A stretch of 64,000 nucleotides of DNA from Longimicrobiales bacterium (GCA_951828585.1 OX639991.1:1520576-1584575); one strand, 5' to 3'. Positions 34,332 to 43,117 are shown, counted from the first letter of the stretch. Numbers and translations: made by a program. The notes: generated by a model not told the origin, from the sequence alone.

Positions 34332-34601
34332 GACACCTCATCTCCTTACCGAGGGGAATATCTTCTTGGCGAAGTCATCGACCCGGTTCGAGCTTCTCTG
34401 CGGACGATGGTGAAACCTAGTCTTTCGCGACAGACGCGGAAAATGCGAATCCCGCGCCGACGGAACGATGATGCTCCGTTCCCAGGTTGCCCAGTGTCCC
34501 GGACGGCAGATCGTGCAGTTTCGGTTGACTTTGGACGATTCCTTGCCGCGATCCCCTCCCCCCTTGACCCTCACGTAACGTCAGGGCTTACCTTGCCCCC
34601 C
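34332..34601. other. Divergent intergenic region between barrel and MerR genes
   Basis: No gene is seen in these ~270 bp. The right end holds the MerR promoter (34564-34594). The left end holds the ribosome site of the barrel leader. No clear leftward promoter was found. Confidence 0.4.
34564..34594 (+). promoter_or_regulatory. MerR-type promoter with 19-bp spacer; leaderless start
   Basis: -35 TTGACC (34564-34569), a 19-bp spacer and -10 TACCTT (34589-34594). The long spacer with a dyad, CCCTCACGT opposite ACGTCAGGG, is the classical site twisted open by MerR-family activators. The transcript should begin at about 34601, at or next to ATG 34602, so the mRNA would be leaderless. Autoregulation is inferred. 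Confidence 0.7.
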
Positions 34602-35426
34602 ATGCACAGCCAACCCACCCACGAGCCGGGAGCGCCGCCCACGCCCCCCGCCCCCCCCGACCTCTACACCGTCGGCCAGGTCGCCACCTTGGCGCGCGTC
34701 ACCGTGCGCACCCTGCACCACTACGACCGGATCGGCCTGCTGTCCCCGTCCCGGCGGTCGGAGAACGGCTACCGCCTCTACGATTACGCCGACCTGGAAC
34801 AACTCCGGCAGATCCGGTTGCTGCGCGAACTGCGCTTCAGCCTCGAGGCCATCGAGCAGATGCTGAGCGCCCCCGCGTACGACCGCCACAGCGCGCTGAT
34901 CGCACAGCGGGAGCTTTTGCGCGAGCGGCAGGAGAGAACAGACAGTATCATTCGCGGGGTCGACCGGGCCCTGACCGCACTGGAGGAAGAGACGAAAATG
35001 GACGCCACCGAGATGTTCGAGGGCCTGGAGGAGTTCGACCACGCCCAGTACGAGGACGAGGTGAAGGAACGCTGGGGCGACACCGACGCCTACAGGGAGT
35101 CGATGCGCCGGACGCGCCGCTACGGGAAGAACGATTGGGCCAGGATCAAGGCGGAGGGGGAGGGTGTGTTTGCGCGACTGGCCGAGCTGATGGCCGAAGG
35201 CGCGGAGGCAGCGGGACGCGCGGCGATGGACCTGGCCGAGGAGCACCGCTGCCACATCGACCGCTGGTTCTACCCCTGCAGCCACAAGATGCACCGGTGC
35301 CTGGCCGAGATGTACACGGCCGATCCGCGCTTCACGGAGTACTTCGAGAAGCGCGCCGGGGGGCTCGCGGTGTTCGTGCAGGACGCGATACTGGCGAACG
35401 AGGCGCGCGCGAGGAACCGGCAGTGA
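34602..35426 (+). CDS. MerR-family regulator with TipAS ligand domain
   Basis: 274 residues. Residues ~22-90 are the MerR helix-turn-helix (LYTVGQVATLARVTVRTLHHYDRIGLLSPSRR, LRQIRLLRELRFSLEAIEQML). A coiled coil follows, then a TipAS-type domain from ~residue 130 (MFEGLEEFDHAQYEDEVKERWGDTDAYRESMRR, HIDRWFYPCSHKMHRCLAEMY). TipA-type proteins bind thiopeptide or other drugs and activate their own promoter and efflux genes. It sits on a 19-bp-spaced promoter and leads into a small membrane protein and a sodium:solute symporter, which are probably its targets. GTGA overlap with the next gene. Confidence 0.85.
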   Translation: MHSQPTHEPGAPPTPPAPPDLYTVGQVATLARVTVRTLHHYDRIGLLSPSRRSENGYRLYDYADLEQLRQIRLLRELRFSLEAIEQMLSAPAYDRHSALIAQRELLRERQERTDSIIRGVDRALTALEEETKMDATEMFEGLEEFDHAQYEDEVKERWGDTDAYRESMRRTRRYGKNDWARIKAEGEGVFARLAELMAEGAEAAGRAAMDLAEEHRCHIDRWFYPCSHKMHRCLAEMYTADPRFTEYFEKRAGGLAVFVQDAILANEARARNRQ

Positions 35427-35596
35427 GCGGGGAAGAGAGTGGGACGGTCGATGGGGTGGGGGAGGCGGGGGTGACGCGGGCCGAGGCTGGCGACGGCGAC
35501 AACGGCCGCTTCCGGGTGACGTTGCTGCGGGTACTCCTGGTTCAGGTCGTTGCGCTCGCGCTCCTCGGCCTCCTGCAGGCCGTCTACCACGGATAG
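35423..35596 (+). CDS. Small single-helix membrane protein
   Basis: 57 residues. A polar N-terminus rich in Gly and acidic residues is followed by one membrane helix, FRVTLLRVLLVQVVALALLG. GTG 35423 overlaps the MerR stop, and the symporter ATG is 17 bases downstream. Small one-helix partners are found before some sodium:solute symporters, so a subunit or assembly role is plausible but not shown. Confidence 0.55.
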   Translation: MSGEESGTVDGVGEAGVTRAEAGDGDNGRFRVTLLRVLLVQVVALALLGLLQAVYHG

Positions 35597-35612
35597 GGGG
35601 AACGGCTAGCGC

Positions 35613-37358
35613 ATGCACCCCGTCAACTGGCTGATCGTCGGCGTCTACGTCGCGTACGTCCTCGTCGATGGCGTGCGGCGCGCGCGGGGGACGAAGGAGG
35701 TCGAGGGCTACTTCCTGGCCAACCGCTCGCTCCCGTGGTGGGCGGTGGGTCTGTCGGTGATGGCGACGCAGCTGTCGGCCGTCACGATGATCGGCACAAC
35801 GGGACAGGGCGCCACCGACGGGCTCCGCTTCGTGCAGTTCTACTTCGGGCTGCCGCTCGCGATGGTGATCCTGGGCGTGACGATCGTGCCGTTCCTGCGC
35901 GGCAACGGAGTCTACACCGCGTACGAGTACCTGGAGCGGCGCTTCGACGCGCGCACCCGCACCCTGACCGCGTTCCTCTTTCTGCTGTCGCGCGGGATGT
36001 CGTGCGGGGTGATCATCGCCGCGCCGGCGGTGGTTTTTTCCGCGCTCTTCGGGTGGCCGCTCGTGTGGTGCGTGGCGATGATCGGCGTCCCGACGGTGGC
36101 GTACACGATGCTGGGCGGGATCCAGGCGGTCACCTGGGCCGACGTCAAGCAGATGGTCCTGATCGTGGTCGCGCTGGTGGCGGTCGTCGTGGTCCTGCTC
36201 GTGAAGATGCCGGTCTCGCCCGACGAGGCGCTCCACATCGCGGGCGCAACGGGGCGGCTGAAGGTCTTCGACTTCTCCTTCAACATCAACGAGACGTACA
36301 CCTTCTGGTCGGGGCTGATCGGCGGGACGTTCCTGATGCTGTCGTACTTCGGCACGGATCAGAGCCAGGTGCAGCGGTACCTGGCCGCGAAGTCGGTGGG
36401 CGCGGCGCGCACCTCGCTGCTCATGAGCGCCTACTGGAAGATTCCGCTGCAGGCGCTGGTGCTGCTCGTCGGTGTGATGGTGTTCGTGTACTACCAGTTC
36501 CAGGCGCCGCCGCTGCTGTACAACCCGGCGCACGAGAGCGCGGTGGAGGAGGTGCGGGGGGCGGAGTATGAATCGCTCCGGAGCCGGTACGGGGAGGCTT
36601 TGGAGTTGAGGGAGGGCGCTGCTCGCCGCGCGGCCGGGTTGGCCACACCCGATGCCGGGCCCTCGGGTGCGGCGGGGGCGGCTGCGGCGCCGCAAGCGGC
36701 CCCGACGCCGGTGGTCCGGGATGTAGCTGTCCAGGACGCAGCCCGCCGCGCCGCAATGGACGAATTCCTCGCCCGCGAAGCATCCGTCCAGGATATTCGC
36801 GCCGAGGCCTTGGCCATGGCCGAAGAAGTCACCGGCGAGCCTTCCCGCGACGTCAACTACATCATCCCCCGCTTCGTGCTGGGCGAGTTGCCGATCGGAC
36901 TGGCGGGCCTGTTCATCGCGGCGGTCATCGCGGCCGCCATGTCGAGCATCTCGTCCGAGCTGAACTCGCTGTCGACGGCCAGTGTGATCGACTTCTACCG
37001 GCGCTGGTTCCGACCCGAGGCGAGCGATGCCCACTACCTGACCGTTTCCAAGGTCACGACGGCGTTCTGGGGGGTGTTCGCCTGCATTGTCGCGGTCTAC
37101 GCGGTCAGCCTGGGGTCGCTGATCGAGGTGGTGAACCGGTTCGGGTCGTTCTTTTATGGGTCGATTCTGGGGGTGTTCCTGCTAGCGATGGTGCCGCGGG
37201 CGCGGGGTGTGGGGGCGTTTGTGGGGTTGGTGGTTGGGATGGGGGTGGTGGGGCTGGTCGAATGGCAGACAGGGGTGGCGTACCTGTGGCTCAACGTGAT
37301 CGGGGCGGGGGTGGTGGTGGGGGTGGGGGTGGTGTTGGGGCGGTGGGGTGGAAAGTGA
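35613..37358 (+). CDS. Sodium:solute symporter (SSS family)
   Basis: 581 residues, about 13 helices. YFLANRSLPWWAVGLSVMATQLSAVTMIG is the first helix pair with the Na-site region, and QAVTWADVKQMVLIVVAL, FGTDQSQVQRYLAAKS and AAAMSSISSELNSLSTAS are family motifs; the last includes the second Na-binding serines. Between helices near residues 300-400 there is an extra ~100-residue alanine-rich and charged segment not found in compact members. Substrate is unknown (sugars, amino acids or similar). It is likely controlled by the upstream MerR-TipAS protein. The 3' third is very G-rich on this strand. Confidence 0.9.
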   Translation: MHPVNWLIVGVYVAYVLVDGVRRARGTKEVEGYFLANRSLPWWAVGLSVMATQLSAVTMIGTTGQGATDGLRFVQFYFGLPLAMVILGVTIVPFLRGNGVYTAYEYLERRFDARTRTLTAFLFLLSRGMSCGVIIAAPAVVFSALFGWPLVWCVAMIGVPTVAYTMLGGIQAVTWADVKQMVLIVVALVAVVVVLLVKMPVSPDEALHIAGATGRLKVFDFSFNINETYTFWSGLIGGTFLMLSYFGTDQSQVQRYLAAKSVGAARTSLLMSAYWKIPLQALVLLVGVMVFVYYQFQAPPLLYNPAHESAVEEVRGAEYESLRSRYGEALELREGAARRAAGLATPDAGPSGAAGAAAAPQAAPTPVVRDVAVQDAARRAAMDEFLAREASVQDIRAEALAMAEEVTGEPSRDVNYIIPRFVLGELPIGLAGLFIAAVIAAAMSSISSELNSLSTASVIDFYRRWFRPEASDAHYLTVSKVTTAFWGVFACIVAVYAVSLGSLIEVVNRFGSFFYGSILGVFLLAMVPRARGVGAFVGLVVGMGVVGLVEWQTGVAYLWLNVIGAGVVVGVGVVLGRWGGK

Positions 37359-37496
37359 CGTGTCTCCCCTCCGATATGTAAAGTGTGATTGACCAAATAT
37401 ATACTGGAGTTTGCATGGCGCCGTGGGACACAGCGCGGCGTTGGGGGTAGATCGATTGAGTAGAGTGATGTTCCTCAAGACTACGGAGTCGGACCG

Positions 37497-38572
37497 ATGA
37501 ATTTCCGGATTGCCGTGCTTGTAACGGCTCTCATGCCTGCGGCGGCGGGTGGCCAGCAGGTGGTTGAGATCGATTTCGCCAACGGTCGGGACGTCATCAA
37601 CGACGAACTGCGTGCGATACAACTCTCGCCGATTGCGATCGACCATGGCCGTGGTGCTCTCTACGTGCGGGATCTCGCGGAGCCGAACGGCATCATGGTG
37701 TTCTCGCTCGAGACGGGCGAGTGGCTACGAACGTATCGGGTCCCGCGCGGCGAAGGCCCTGGGGAGGCAGGGGAGATATCTGGGTTCGCATTGGCGTCGG
37801 AGGAAGGGCTGTACGTTCTGAGTCAGACAAATGTGATCCAACTGGATTCCGCGGGTGGGTTCGTCAGCTCCTGGTCGGCATGGGGGTCGCGGCCCCCCGC
37901 ACTATGCGAATTCGGCGGCCACCCGACGATCACGGTGCAAGGTGGGCTAAAGCGGCGGGGGCGGAAGGCGTAGCCGACATCATCGGGGCCCACCGCCCCG
38001 TGCGGGAATTCTGGGCCCGACGCGTTGGCGAGGATCGGTCCGAGATTGACAGGTGGGGGGGTGCGCGCGTGGCGTGTACGGACGATCTGGCCTTTCTGGT
38101 GTTGCCCAGTCGGGAGGTAGTCCGTTCGGGAAGAATCCGGCGCTTTTCGTACACAGGTCCGGACTCGATCCTGGTCTACTCGACAGACGACGTTGAGAGA
38201 GTCCTGGCGGTGCCGACTGAATACGCGGATGAACGGGCGTGGAACAGGAATATGAAGCCGTCTCTGGACACGCAGGGCAATCTGGTTGTGGCGAGCGACG
38301 ACGGCGTGGTTCCAGGTGCGATTATCGATCCCCGGACAGGGTGTTATGCCGTCCTGCGCAACCGAGAGTTCCAGTTGCACCGGGAGTTCCTCGGCGTCTA
38401 CAGGGACAGCGCCTTGGTATTTCATCGCGACTACGATGAAAGGAAGGCGGATGGCAGGAGGGCGGTCACGCTCTATGCCGAAGCGCGCCAGGTGTCGCTC
38501 AATCCACTTCGTCATCTAAGTGGCCCATCCTGTCCCGGGATGCTGACGTCGGTAGCGGACCCCACGCGTTGA
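37497..38572 (+). pseudogene. Exported beta-propeller protein, one-base frameshift
   Basis: ATG 37497 begins a signal peptide (FRIAVLVTALMPAAAGGQQ) and blades: HGRGALYVRDLAEPNGIMVFSLETGEWLRTYRVPRGEGPGE, the family turn. At the G run 37957-37961 the frame ends in 15 codons; the adjacent frame continues with EGVADIIGAHRPVREFW, LDTQGNLVVASDDG, RTGCYAVLRNREFQ and HLSGPSCPGMLTSV to a stop at 38570-38572. One inserted or lost G explains the break. Apart from that the gene is complete at ~355 residues, so an assembly error is possible. Its C-terminus matches the remnant at 2-545, and it is followed by a propeller lipoprotein. Confidence 0.7.
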
Positions 38573-38617
38573 AGCCGCACGACTGAGCCTGCCGTCCCCG
38601 CGCCCCACGGTCTGATC

Positions 38618-39856
38618 ATGCGCGAAAACCGGATGAACTCGCTGCGAGTCGCGGCATATCTGTCGTTGGCGGCGTTCCTCGCGACCTGTGAGGGCGCTTC
38701 GAATGGCAGCAAACCGGGTACCGCGGTCGAGCTGAGTTCGTCGGCAATCGAAGTGCTGGCCAGTTCCGACTCCCTCTCCGTGGTCCGCGACCTGGAGGTC
38801 ACGAGCGACGGTTCCGTTTGGATCCTGAACGAGCGAGAGCCGTACGTAGTCGGATTCGGGCCGGACGGCGAGTTTGTCGGCGCTCACGGCAGAGCCGGAA
38901 GAGGGCCCCAGGACTTCCCCATGCCCTCGGCCTTTCTTACCGGAGGATGGCAGGGAGAGGCATGGGTATTCGATTTCGTGCGCCACGCGATGATCAGGGT
39001 CTCGCGGCCTGACGAGTGGGCGGAGGTCGCGCTCCGATCGGAGTCTCTTCCCCCGGGCAGTGTGCAGGGCGGCATGAACATGCTGGTTCCGTCGGTGCGA
39101 ACGGCCACCCTCGGCCGCGAAATCATCGTGCCGCGCTCAAGTGGTACGATGCAGGAGGGTGTGCTGCAGTACCGCCATTCCCTCCTGCGGGCCGATCTGG
39201 TCGCGATGGATCCGGAGACGGGTGGGGTACGGACCCTGGTGGCGCTGGGCGAGGTGCTGGACGATCCGTCCGGAGACTTCATTTCGAGCGAGGGCGGTTT
39301 TCCGCTGTGGTATCGGCTGTGGGCCGTCTGCGGCGAGGAGGTCGTGCGAGTGTACGACCGCGTGAGGAACCGGTTGCGTGGCTTCGACGGATCGGGAGCC
39401 GAGGTGGAGCCTATAGACCTTCCGCCCGTGCCCTTCACGGAGGTCAGTGCCCGGCAGTTTGCCCGGTCGGTGTTCGGGATGAGACAGGCCGAGGTGACGG
39501 GAGCTATCGGGGTCAGGCTCACCGCCGAGGACAGCGCACGGGTCCTGGATCAGCTGGTCGGGATGGTGAAGGGGCAGCCGCACGAACTCGCGAGCTACCT
39601 GCCGCGGTATGTGGACTTACGCTGCAGCGAGGACGGGACGATGTGGATGCAGCCGCTCGATGTGGAGCTGGGTGGGTTGCGGGGTGGACGGTTGTGGCTG
39701 CGGATCGCGCCCGATGGAGACGTTCGGGAAGTGCGGCTGCCGGAGCGGTTCGATGCGTTTCGCTTCTCGACCTCAAGGGTGTGGGGGGTGTACCGGGACG
39801 AGAATGATCTTCCGTCCGTTGCGTTTATCGCGCTGGAGGGTGGTCGGGACCGGTAG
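38618..39856 (+). CDS. Beta-propeller lipoprotein
   Basis: 412 residues. The lipobox is AAFLATC near residue 25. Blades: VVRDLEVTSDGSVWILNEREPYVVGFGPDGEF, the turn RAGRGPQDFPMPSAF (a variant of GEGPGEF), EEVVRVYDRVRNRLRGFDGSG, and a final RFDAFRFSTSRVWGVYRDEND. A periplasmic, membrane-tethered role is expected. It follows the frameshifted propeller by 45 bp, probably in one operon. Confidence 0.8.
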   Translation: MRENRMNSLRVAAYLSLAAFLATCEGASNGSKPGTAVELSSSAIEVLASSDSLSVVRDLEVTSDGSVWILNEREPYVVGFGPDGEFVGAHGRAGRGPQDFPMPSAFLTGGWQGEAWVFDFVRHAMIRVSRPDEWAEVALRSESLPPGSVQGGMNMLVPSVRTATLGREIIVPRSSGTMQEGVLQYRHSLLRADLVAMDPETGGVRTLVALGEVLDDPSGDFISSEGGFPLWYRLWAVCGEEVVRVYDRVRNRLRGFDGSGAEVEPIDLPPVPFTEVSARQFARSVFGMRQAEVTGAIGVRLTAEDSARVLDQLVGMVKGQPHELASYLPRYVDLRCSEDGTMWMQPLDVELGGLRGGRLWLRIAPDGDVREVRLPERFDAFRFSTSRVWGVYRDENDLPSVAFIALEGGRDR

Positions 39857-39978
39857 GCGGGCCGCCGGATTCTTTGGAATTAGTGGGAGCGGATGAATGG
39901 GTATTCCCAGAACCTTCCTGTGAATCGGGGGTAGTAACGACAGGTATCGGCAGACCGCGCGCGTGCTGGGAGGACATC

Positions 39979-40716
39979 ATGAAACAGGTAGCACCTCTCG
40001 TCCTCGCTTCCTCTTTTCTCCTTTCCCCCTTCCCCGCCTCCGCCCAGACCCTCTCCCTGACGGGCGGCGTCAACTTCACGTCCGTGGCCACCGAGACCGG
40101 CCTGTCCGCTAACGTTAACTATGACTCCGCGAAACGACCTTTCACCGGTGTCGCGGCTACCGTTCCCATCGCGGGGTCGTTCCGGATCCGCCTTGGCGCT
40201 TCCCTGTCGCAGAAAGGCAACTTCTACGCGCTGGATCAGATAGTACCCGATGACCCGAACTACCCCACCTTTGGAACGTTGGAACCCTACCTGGACCTGC
40301 ACCTCAAGATGGGCTATGTGGAATTCACTGCTCTCGCCAGCCTGGCGAGTCCTGTGTCCGGGGGACCCGTTGCCGTTCGGGTGCTGGCAGGTCCGGCCGT
40401 CGGCCTCCTGGCATCCTGCAAGGCGACGCGGACGGAGTATGAGGAGGGCCGACCGAGCATGACAATGACCGTCTCGTGTCCCGATGAAGCGCAAATCGCA
40501 ACGCTCGACCTGGGGCTCGCGGCCGGTGCTGGTCTGAATGTCGAATTGACCGATCGGCTGGGCGTCACCGCGGATCTCCTGTACACCCACGGACTCAGGG
40601 ACGCCGGCGACGTGTGGGTTGGCTCGGACCCCGGGGATATCAACCGCGAACTTGACTTGTCGGCCAAGCACCGAACCCTGACCCTCAACACAGGCTTGAC
40701 CTATTCCATTCGCTAG
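39979..40716 (+). CDS. Small outer-membrane beta-barrel protein (PorT/OmpA-like)
   Basis: 245 residues. Signal peptide APLVLASSFLLSPFPASAQ. Amphipathic strands follow (TLSLTGGVNFTSVATETG, FRIRLGASLSQKGNFYAL, LGVTADLLYTHGLRD, LTLNTGLTYSIR). The end with alternating hydrophobics ending in Arg after Ile is typical of 8-stranded barrels. A ribosome site GGAGG precedes ATG 39979. It is a paralogue of the next gene. Confidence 0.7.
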   Translation: MKQVAPLVLASSFLLSPFPASAQTLSLTGGVNFTSVATETGLSANVNYDSAKRPFTGVAATVPIAGSFRIRLGASLSQKGNFYALDQIVPDDPNYPTFGTLEPYLDLHLKMGYVEFTALASLASPVSGGPVAVRVLAGPAVGLLASCKATRTEYEEGRPSMTMTVSCPDEAQIATLDLGLAAGAGLNVELTDRLGVTADLLYTHGLRDAGDVWVGSDPGDINRELDLSAKHRTLTLNTGLTYSIR

Positions 40717-40783
40717 CTCCGGGAAGGGGATTGGGAGCTGGCGTCCGAACACCGATCGCAAGAACCAGGACGGGAGCTTTCGC

Positions 40784-41455
40784 ATGAAGCGTATTGCAAT
40801 GTCGGCCGCGGTGGCCCTGCTCTTCCTGCTGCCCGGCACATCCGCGTTCGGTCAGGTCACGCTTAGCGTATGGGGCGGGGTGAATGTGGCGACGATAATC
40901 AGGACGCCGGTGGATGGGCCACCCGACAGGCTCGGGAATGCCTACGGCCATGTTCCACGACGGGCAATCGGCGTTGCGGTCGGGATTCCGATCTCCGGCA
41001 ACTGGGGCATTCAGCTGAATCTGAGCGACTCGAGAAAGGGCGGCGACATCAGCAACCCGCACTACAAGGGCATGTGGAAGCACGACTACTCCGAACTCAG
41101 CGTGCTGGCGGACCTGGCGCTCGAGTTGGGCGATGGTGACCGCGCGTGGCTGCATCTTCTTGTGGGGCCGGCCCTGGCCAGGAAGCGGTCCTGTGAGGTG
41201 ACCGCCAGGGTTGGGGAGCGTACGATAAGGAACGAAAACTGCGCGAAGGGCGGGTGGAAACCCTTCAAGGACCGCGACTACGGCGTCGTGGGTGGGGCCG
41301 AGGTCGAGTTCGCGCTGTCCGGCAGGGTCGGCGCGACCTTCGCCGGGCTGTATACGTACGGGCTTCTGGACATAAACGACGAGCCCGAATGGGGCTATGT
41401 CGAGAAAAACCGGGCCTTGACACTGCGTGCCGGCCTGCAGTTTTCGATCGGCTAG
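40784..41455 (+). CDS. Small outer-membrane beta-barrel protein, paralogue
   Basis: 223 residues. Signal peptide AAVALLFLLPGTSAFGQ, then strands VTLSVWGGVNVATIIR, WGIQLNLSDSRKGGDIS, VGATFAGLYTYGLLDIND and LTLRAGLQFSIG. The same layout and closing strand as the gene at 39979, including a YTYGL/YTHGL strand and two cysteines in matching places. The pair probably arose by tandem duplication. A GC-rich hairpin follows the stop. Confidence 0.7.
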   Translation: MKRIAMSAAVALLFLLPGTSAFGQVTLSVWGGVNVATIIRTPVDGPPDRLGNAYGHVPRRAIGVAVGIPISGNWGIQLNLSDSRKGGDISNPHYKGMWKHDYSELSVLADLALELGDGDRAWLHLLVGPALARKRSCEVTARVGERTIRNENCAKGGWKPFKDRDYGVVGGAEVEFALSGRVGATFAGLYTYGLLDINDEPEWGYVEKNRALTLRAGLQFSIG

Positions 41456-41456
41456 T

Positions 41457-41473
41457 GCGGGGCACCACCCCGC
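41457..41473. terminator. GC-rich hairpin between convergent genes
   Basis: GCGGGG-CACCA-CCCCGC, six perfect pairs, begins two bases after the barrel stop and lies before the convergent TonB-like gene. There is no T tract, so it is at best a weak or Rho-aided terminator. Confidence 0.35.
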
Positions 41474-41496
41474 GGCCGGGCCGGTCAACGCGTTTA

Positions 41497-42030
41497 CTAA
41501 ATCCCAACCTTCTCCTTGAACGACAGCGGCTGGATCAGCTCCACGGGGGCTGGAAACTGGTCGTTGGGGAGCCAGCGGTACCACAGGTCGCCCGCGATCC
41601 TCTGCAGCACGGCGTCCGCACACGGAAACCCCGTCGACTGAAAGATGCCTCGGACATCGGTGCGGCCCGTCTCGTTTACCGCCAGGCGCACGCTTCCACG
41701 CACGACCGTGCCGGAGCCCTTGACGAGGGCTTTGCAGTTGCCCGGGAGAATCACCAGTCGGTCCACCTCCAGGAACCTCTCGGGCGGTTCGACCGAGATT
41801 CCGCCCGTGGCGTTTCGAATCGCCGGAGGTCCGAAGAAGAGATCGAGGGGGATGAATTCGGGATCGACGACGTTAAGCGTTTCGAGGTCCGGGTTCGGTA
41901 AGGTCACACGGACTTCCCGGCTCTCGCGCCAAGCCAGGAACAGGATCACGTGGAGAGTGGCGGCGACCGACCAGCCCCAGTAGAAGACCTTCCGCTCCAC
42001 TTTCCTTCGCCGTGCGATTCGTTCGCTCAT
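41497..42030 (-). CDS. TonB-like energy transducer protein
   Basis: 177 residues. One N-terminal helix (VFYWGWSVAATLHVILFLAW) follows a basic segment, then a short linker and a TonB C-terminal-like domain: GSVRLAVNETGRTDVRGIFQSTGFPCADAVLQRIAGDLWYRWLPND. That order fits a short TonB or a TonB-family protein without the long proline-rich rod. No ExbB/ExbD genes are nearby. It might serve one of the local outer-membrane proteins; this is inference. Confidence 0.65.
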   Translation of the reverse strand: MSERIARRRKVERKVFYWGWSVAATLHVILFLAWRESREVRVTLPNPDLETLNVVDPEFIPLDLFFGPPAIRNATGGISVEPPERFLEVDRLVILPGNCKALVKGSGTVVRGSVRLAVNETGRTDVRGIFQSTGFPCADAVLQRIAGDLWYRWLPNDQFPAPVELIQPLSFKEKVGI

Positions 42031-42136
42031 CTTTCGCTCCCGGTCCGGGTGGGTTCACTCTTCTCTGGTACACCACTCGCACGAACCCGGTCCGCGATCA
42101 ACACATGTCGAACCACCCAGCCGCGCGAGCCGCGCC

Positions 42137-42778
42137 ATGACCTGCTGTCACTGCCAGGGCGTGGCGCGGATGTTCGACGAGAAGATGGCGCGGCGGCAGT
42201 TGCGCCACTATCGCCGTAAGGGGCTGGGGAAGGGGACGTGGGAACTTGTCGATGCGGTTGCGGGGGACGGTGTGGAAGGCCGCACGTTCATCGATATCGG
42301 TGGTGGGGTGGGGGCCATCCAGCATGAGCTGATGGAACGGGGGGCCGCCGGGGGGACCAGTGCCGATGCGTCGCCTGCCTACCTGGCGGCGGCGAAGGAG
42401 GAGGCGGAGGCGCGAGGCTATGCGGGGCGGATCCGGTACGTGGAGGGGGACTTCGTGGAACGCGCGGGCGAGGTCGACGCGGCCGACCTGGTCACGCTGG
42501 ACCGGGTCGTGTGCTGCTATCCCGACATGCCGGCGCTGCTGGGCGCCGCCGCGCGGCTCACGCGGCGCACGCTGGGGCTGGTCATTCCGCGCGGGACGCG
42601 GTTCATGCGGTGGGGTGTCGCGATGGTGAACCTGTTCCAGCGGTTGCGGCGCCATCCGTTCCGGGTGTACGTGCACGATCCGGGTGAGGTGGAGGCGGTG
42701 CTGGGGGAGAACGGGTTGCAGCGGCGGCATGTGCGTGAGGGGTTGGTGTGGTGGATGGGGGTGTATGGGCGCGAGTGA
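42137..42778 (+). CDS. SAM-dependent methyltransferase
   Basis: 213 residues. FIDIGGGVGAIQHEL is the SAM-binding motif I, YVEGDFVERAGEV motif II-like, and ADLVTLDRVVCCYPDMPALL follows. The N-terminal MTCCHCQGVARMFD holds three Cys and resembles the start of Mg-protoporphyrin-type methyltransferases; the substrate is not clear. No neighbour suggests a pathway. Confidence 0.75.
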   Translation: MTCCHCQGVARMFDEKMARRQLRHYRRKGLGKGTWELVDAVAGDGVEGRTFIDIGGGVGAIQHELMERGAAGGTSADASPAYLAAAKEEAEARGYAGRIRYVEGDFVERAGEVDAADLVTLDRVVCCYPDMPALLGAAARLTRRTLGLVIPRGTRFMRWGVAMVNLFQRLRRHPFRVYVHDPGEVEAVLGENGLQRRHVREGLVWWMGVYGRE

Positions 42779-42826
42779 GGAGTCGCAGAGGCGAAGCAGC
42801 GAGCTACCGAGGCCACTCCGCAGCCG

Positions 42827-42840
42827 GTACGTTATCGTAC
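42827..42840. promoter_or_regulatory. Palindrome upstream of DUF433 gene
   Basis: GTACG-TTAT-CGTAC, 50 bp before ATG 42890. Possible antitoxin operator. No convincing -35/-10 pair was fixed around it. Confidence 0.35.
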
Positions 42841-42889
42841 GGGGTTCCCTACATTCAACCGCACACGACCTGGCGAAGGAGGCCGTACC

Positions 42890-43117
42890 ATGACGCACTG
42901 GAACGAGTGCCCGGCCGTCGAGCAGACACCGGGCAGGGTGAGCGGAGCCTGGGTCTTCTCGGGCACGCGGATTCCGCTTTTCGCGCTTTACGAGAACCTT
43001 GCCGCAGGCGCCACGGTCGAAGAGTTCGTCGAGTGGTTTCCGGGGGTCGAGGAGCGGCAGGTCAGAGCGGTGCTCGAACACGAGGCGCAGTCACTGAGAA
43101 CGGCGCTGGCCCGTTGA
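42890..43117 (+). CDS. DUF433-family antitoxin
   Basis: 75 residues. WNECPAVEQTPGRVSGAWVFSGTRIPLFALYENLAAG then EEFVEWFPGVEERQVRAVLEHEA is the complete DUF433 fold, a small winged-helix antitoxin. GAAGGAGG precedes ATG 42890. The stop overlaps the start of the toxin fragment (TTGA). Its frameshifted cousin lies at 1878-2053. With the toxin truncated, this gene may now be solitary. Confidence 0.8.
   Translation: MTHWNECPAVEQTPGRVSGAWVFSGTRIPLFALYENLAAGATVEEFVEWFPGVEERQVRAVLEHEAQSLRTALAR

Noticed and set aside
34581-37034. Open frame of 817 codons on the minus strand
   Set aside because: Antisense to the MerR regulator and the symporter, low-complexity and without a recognisable domain.
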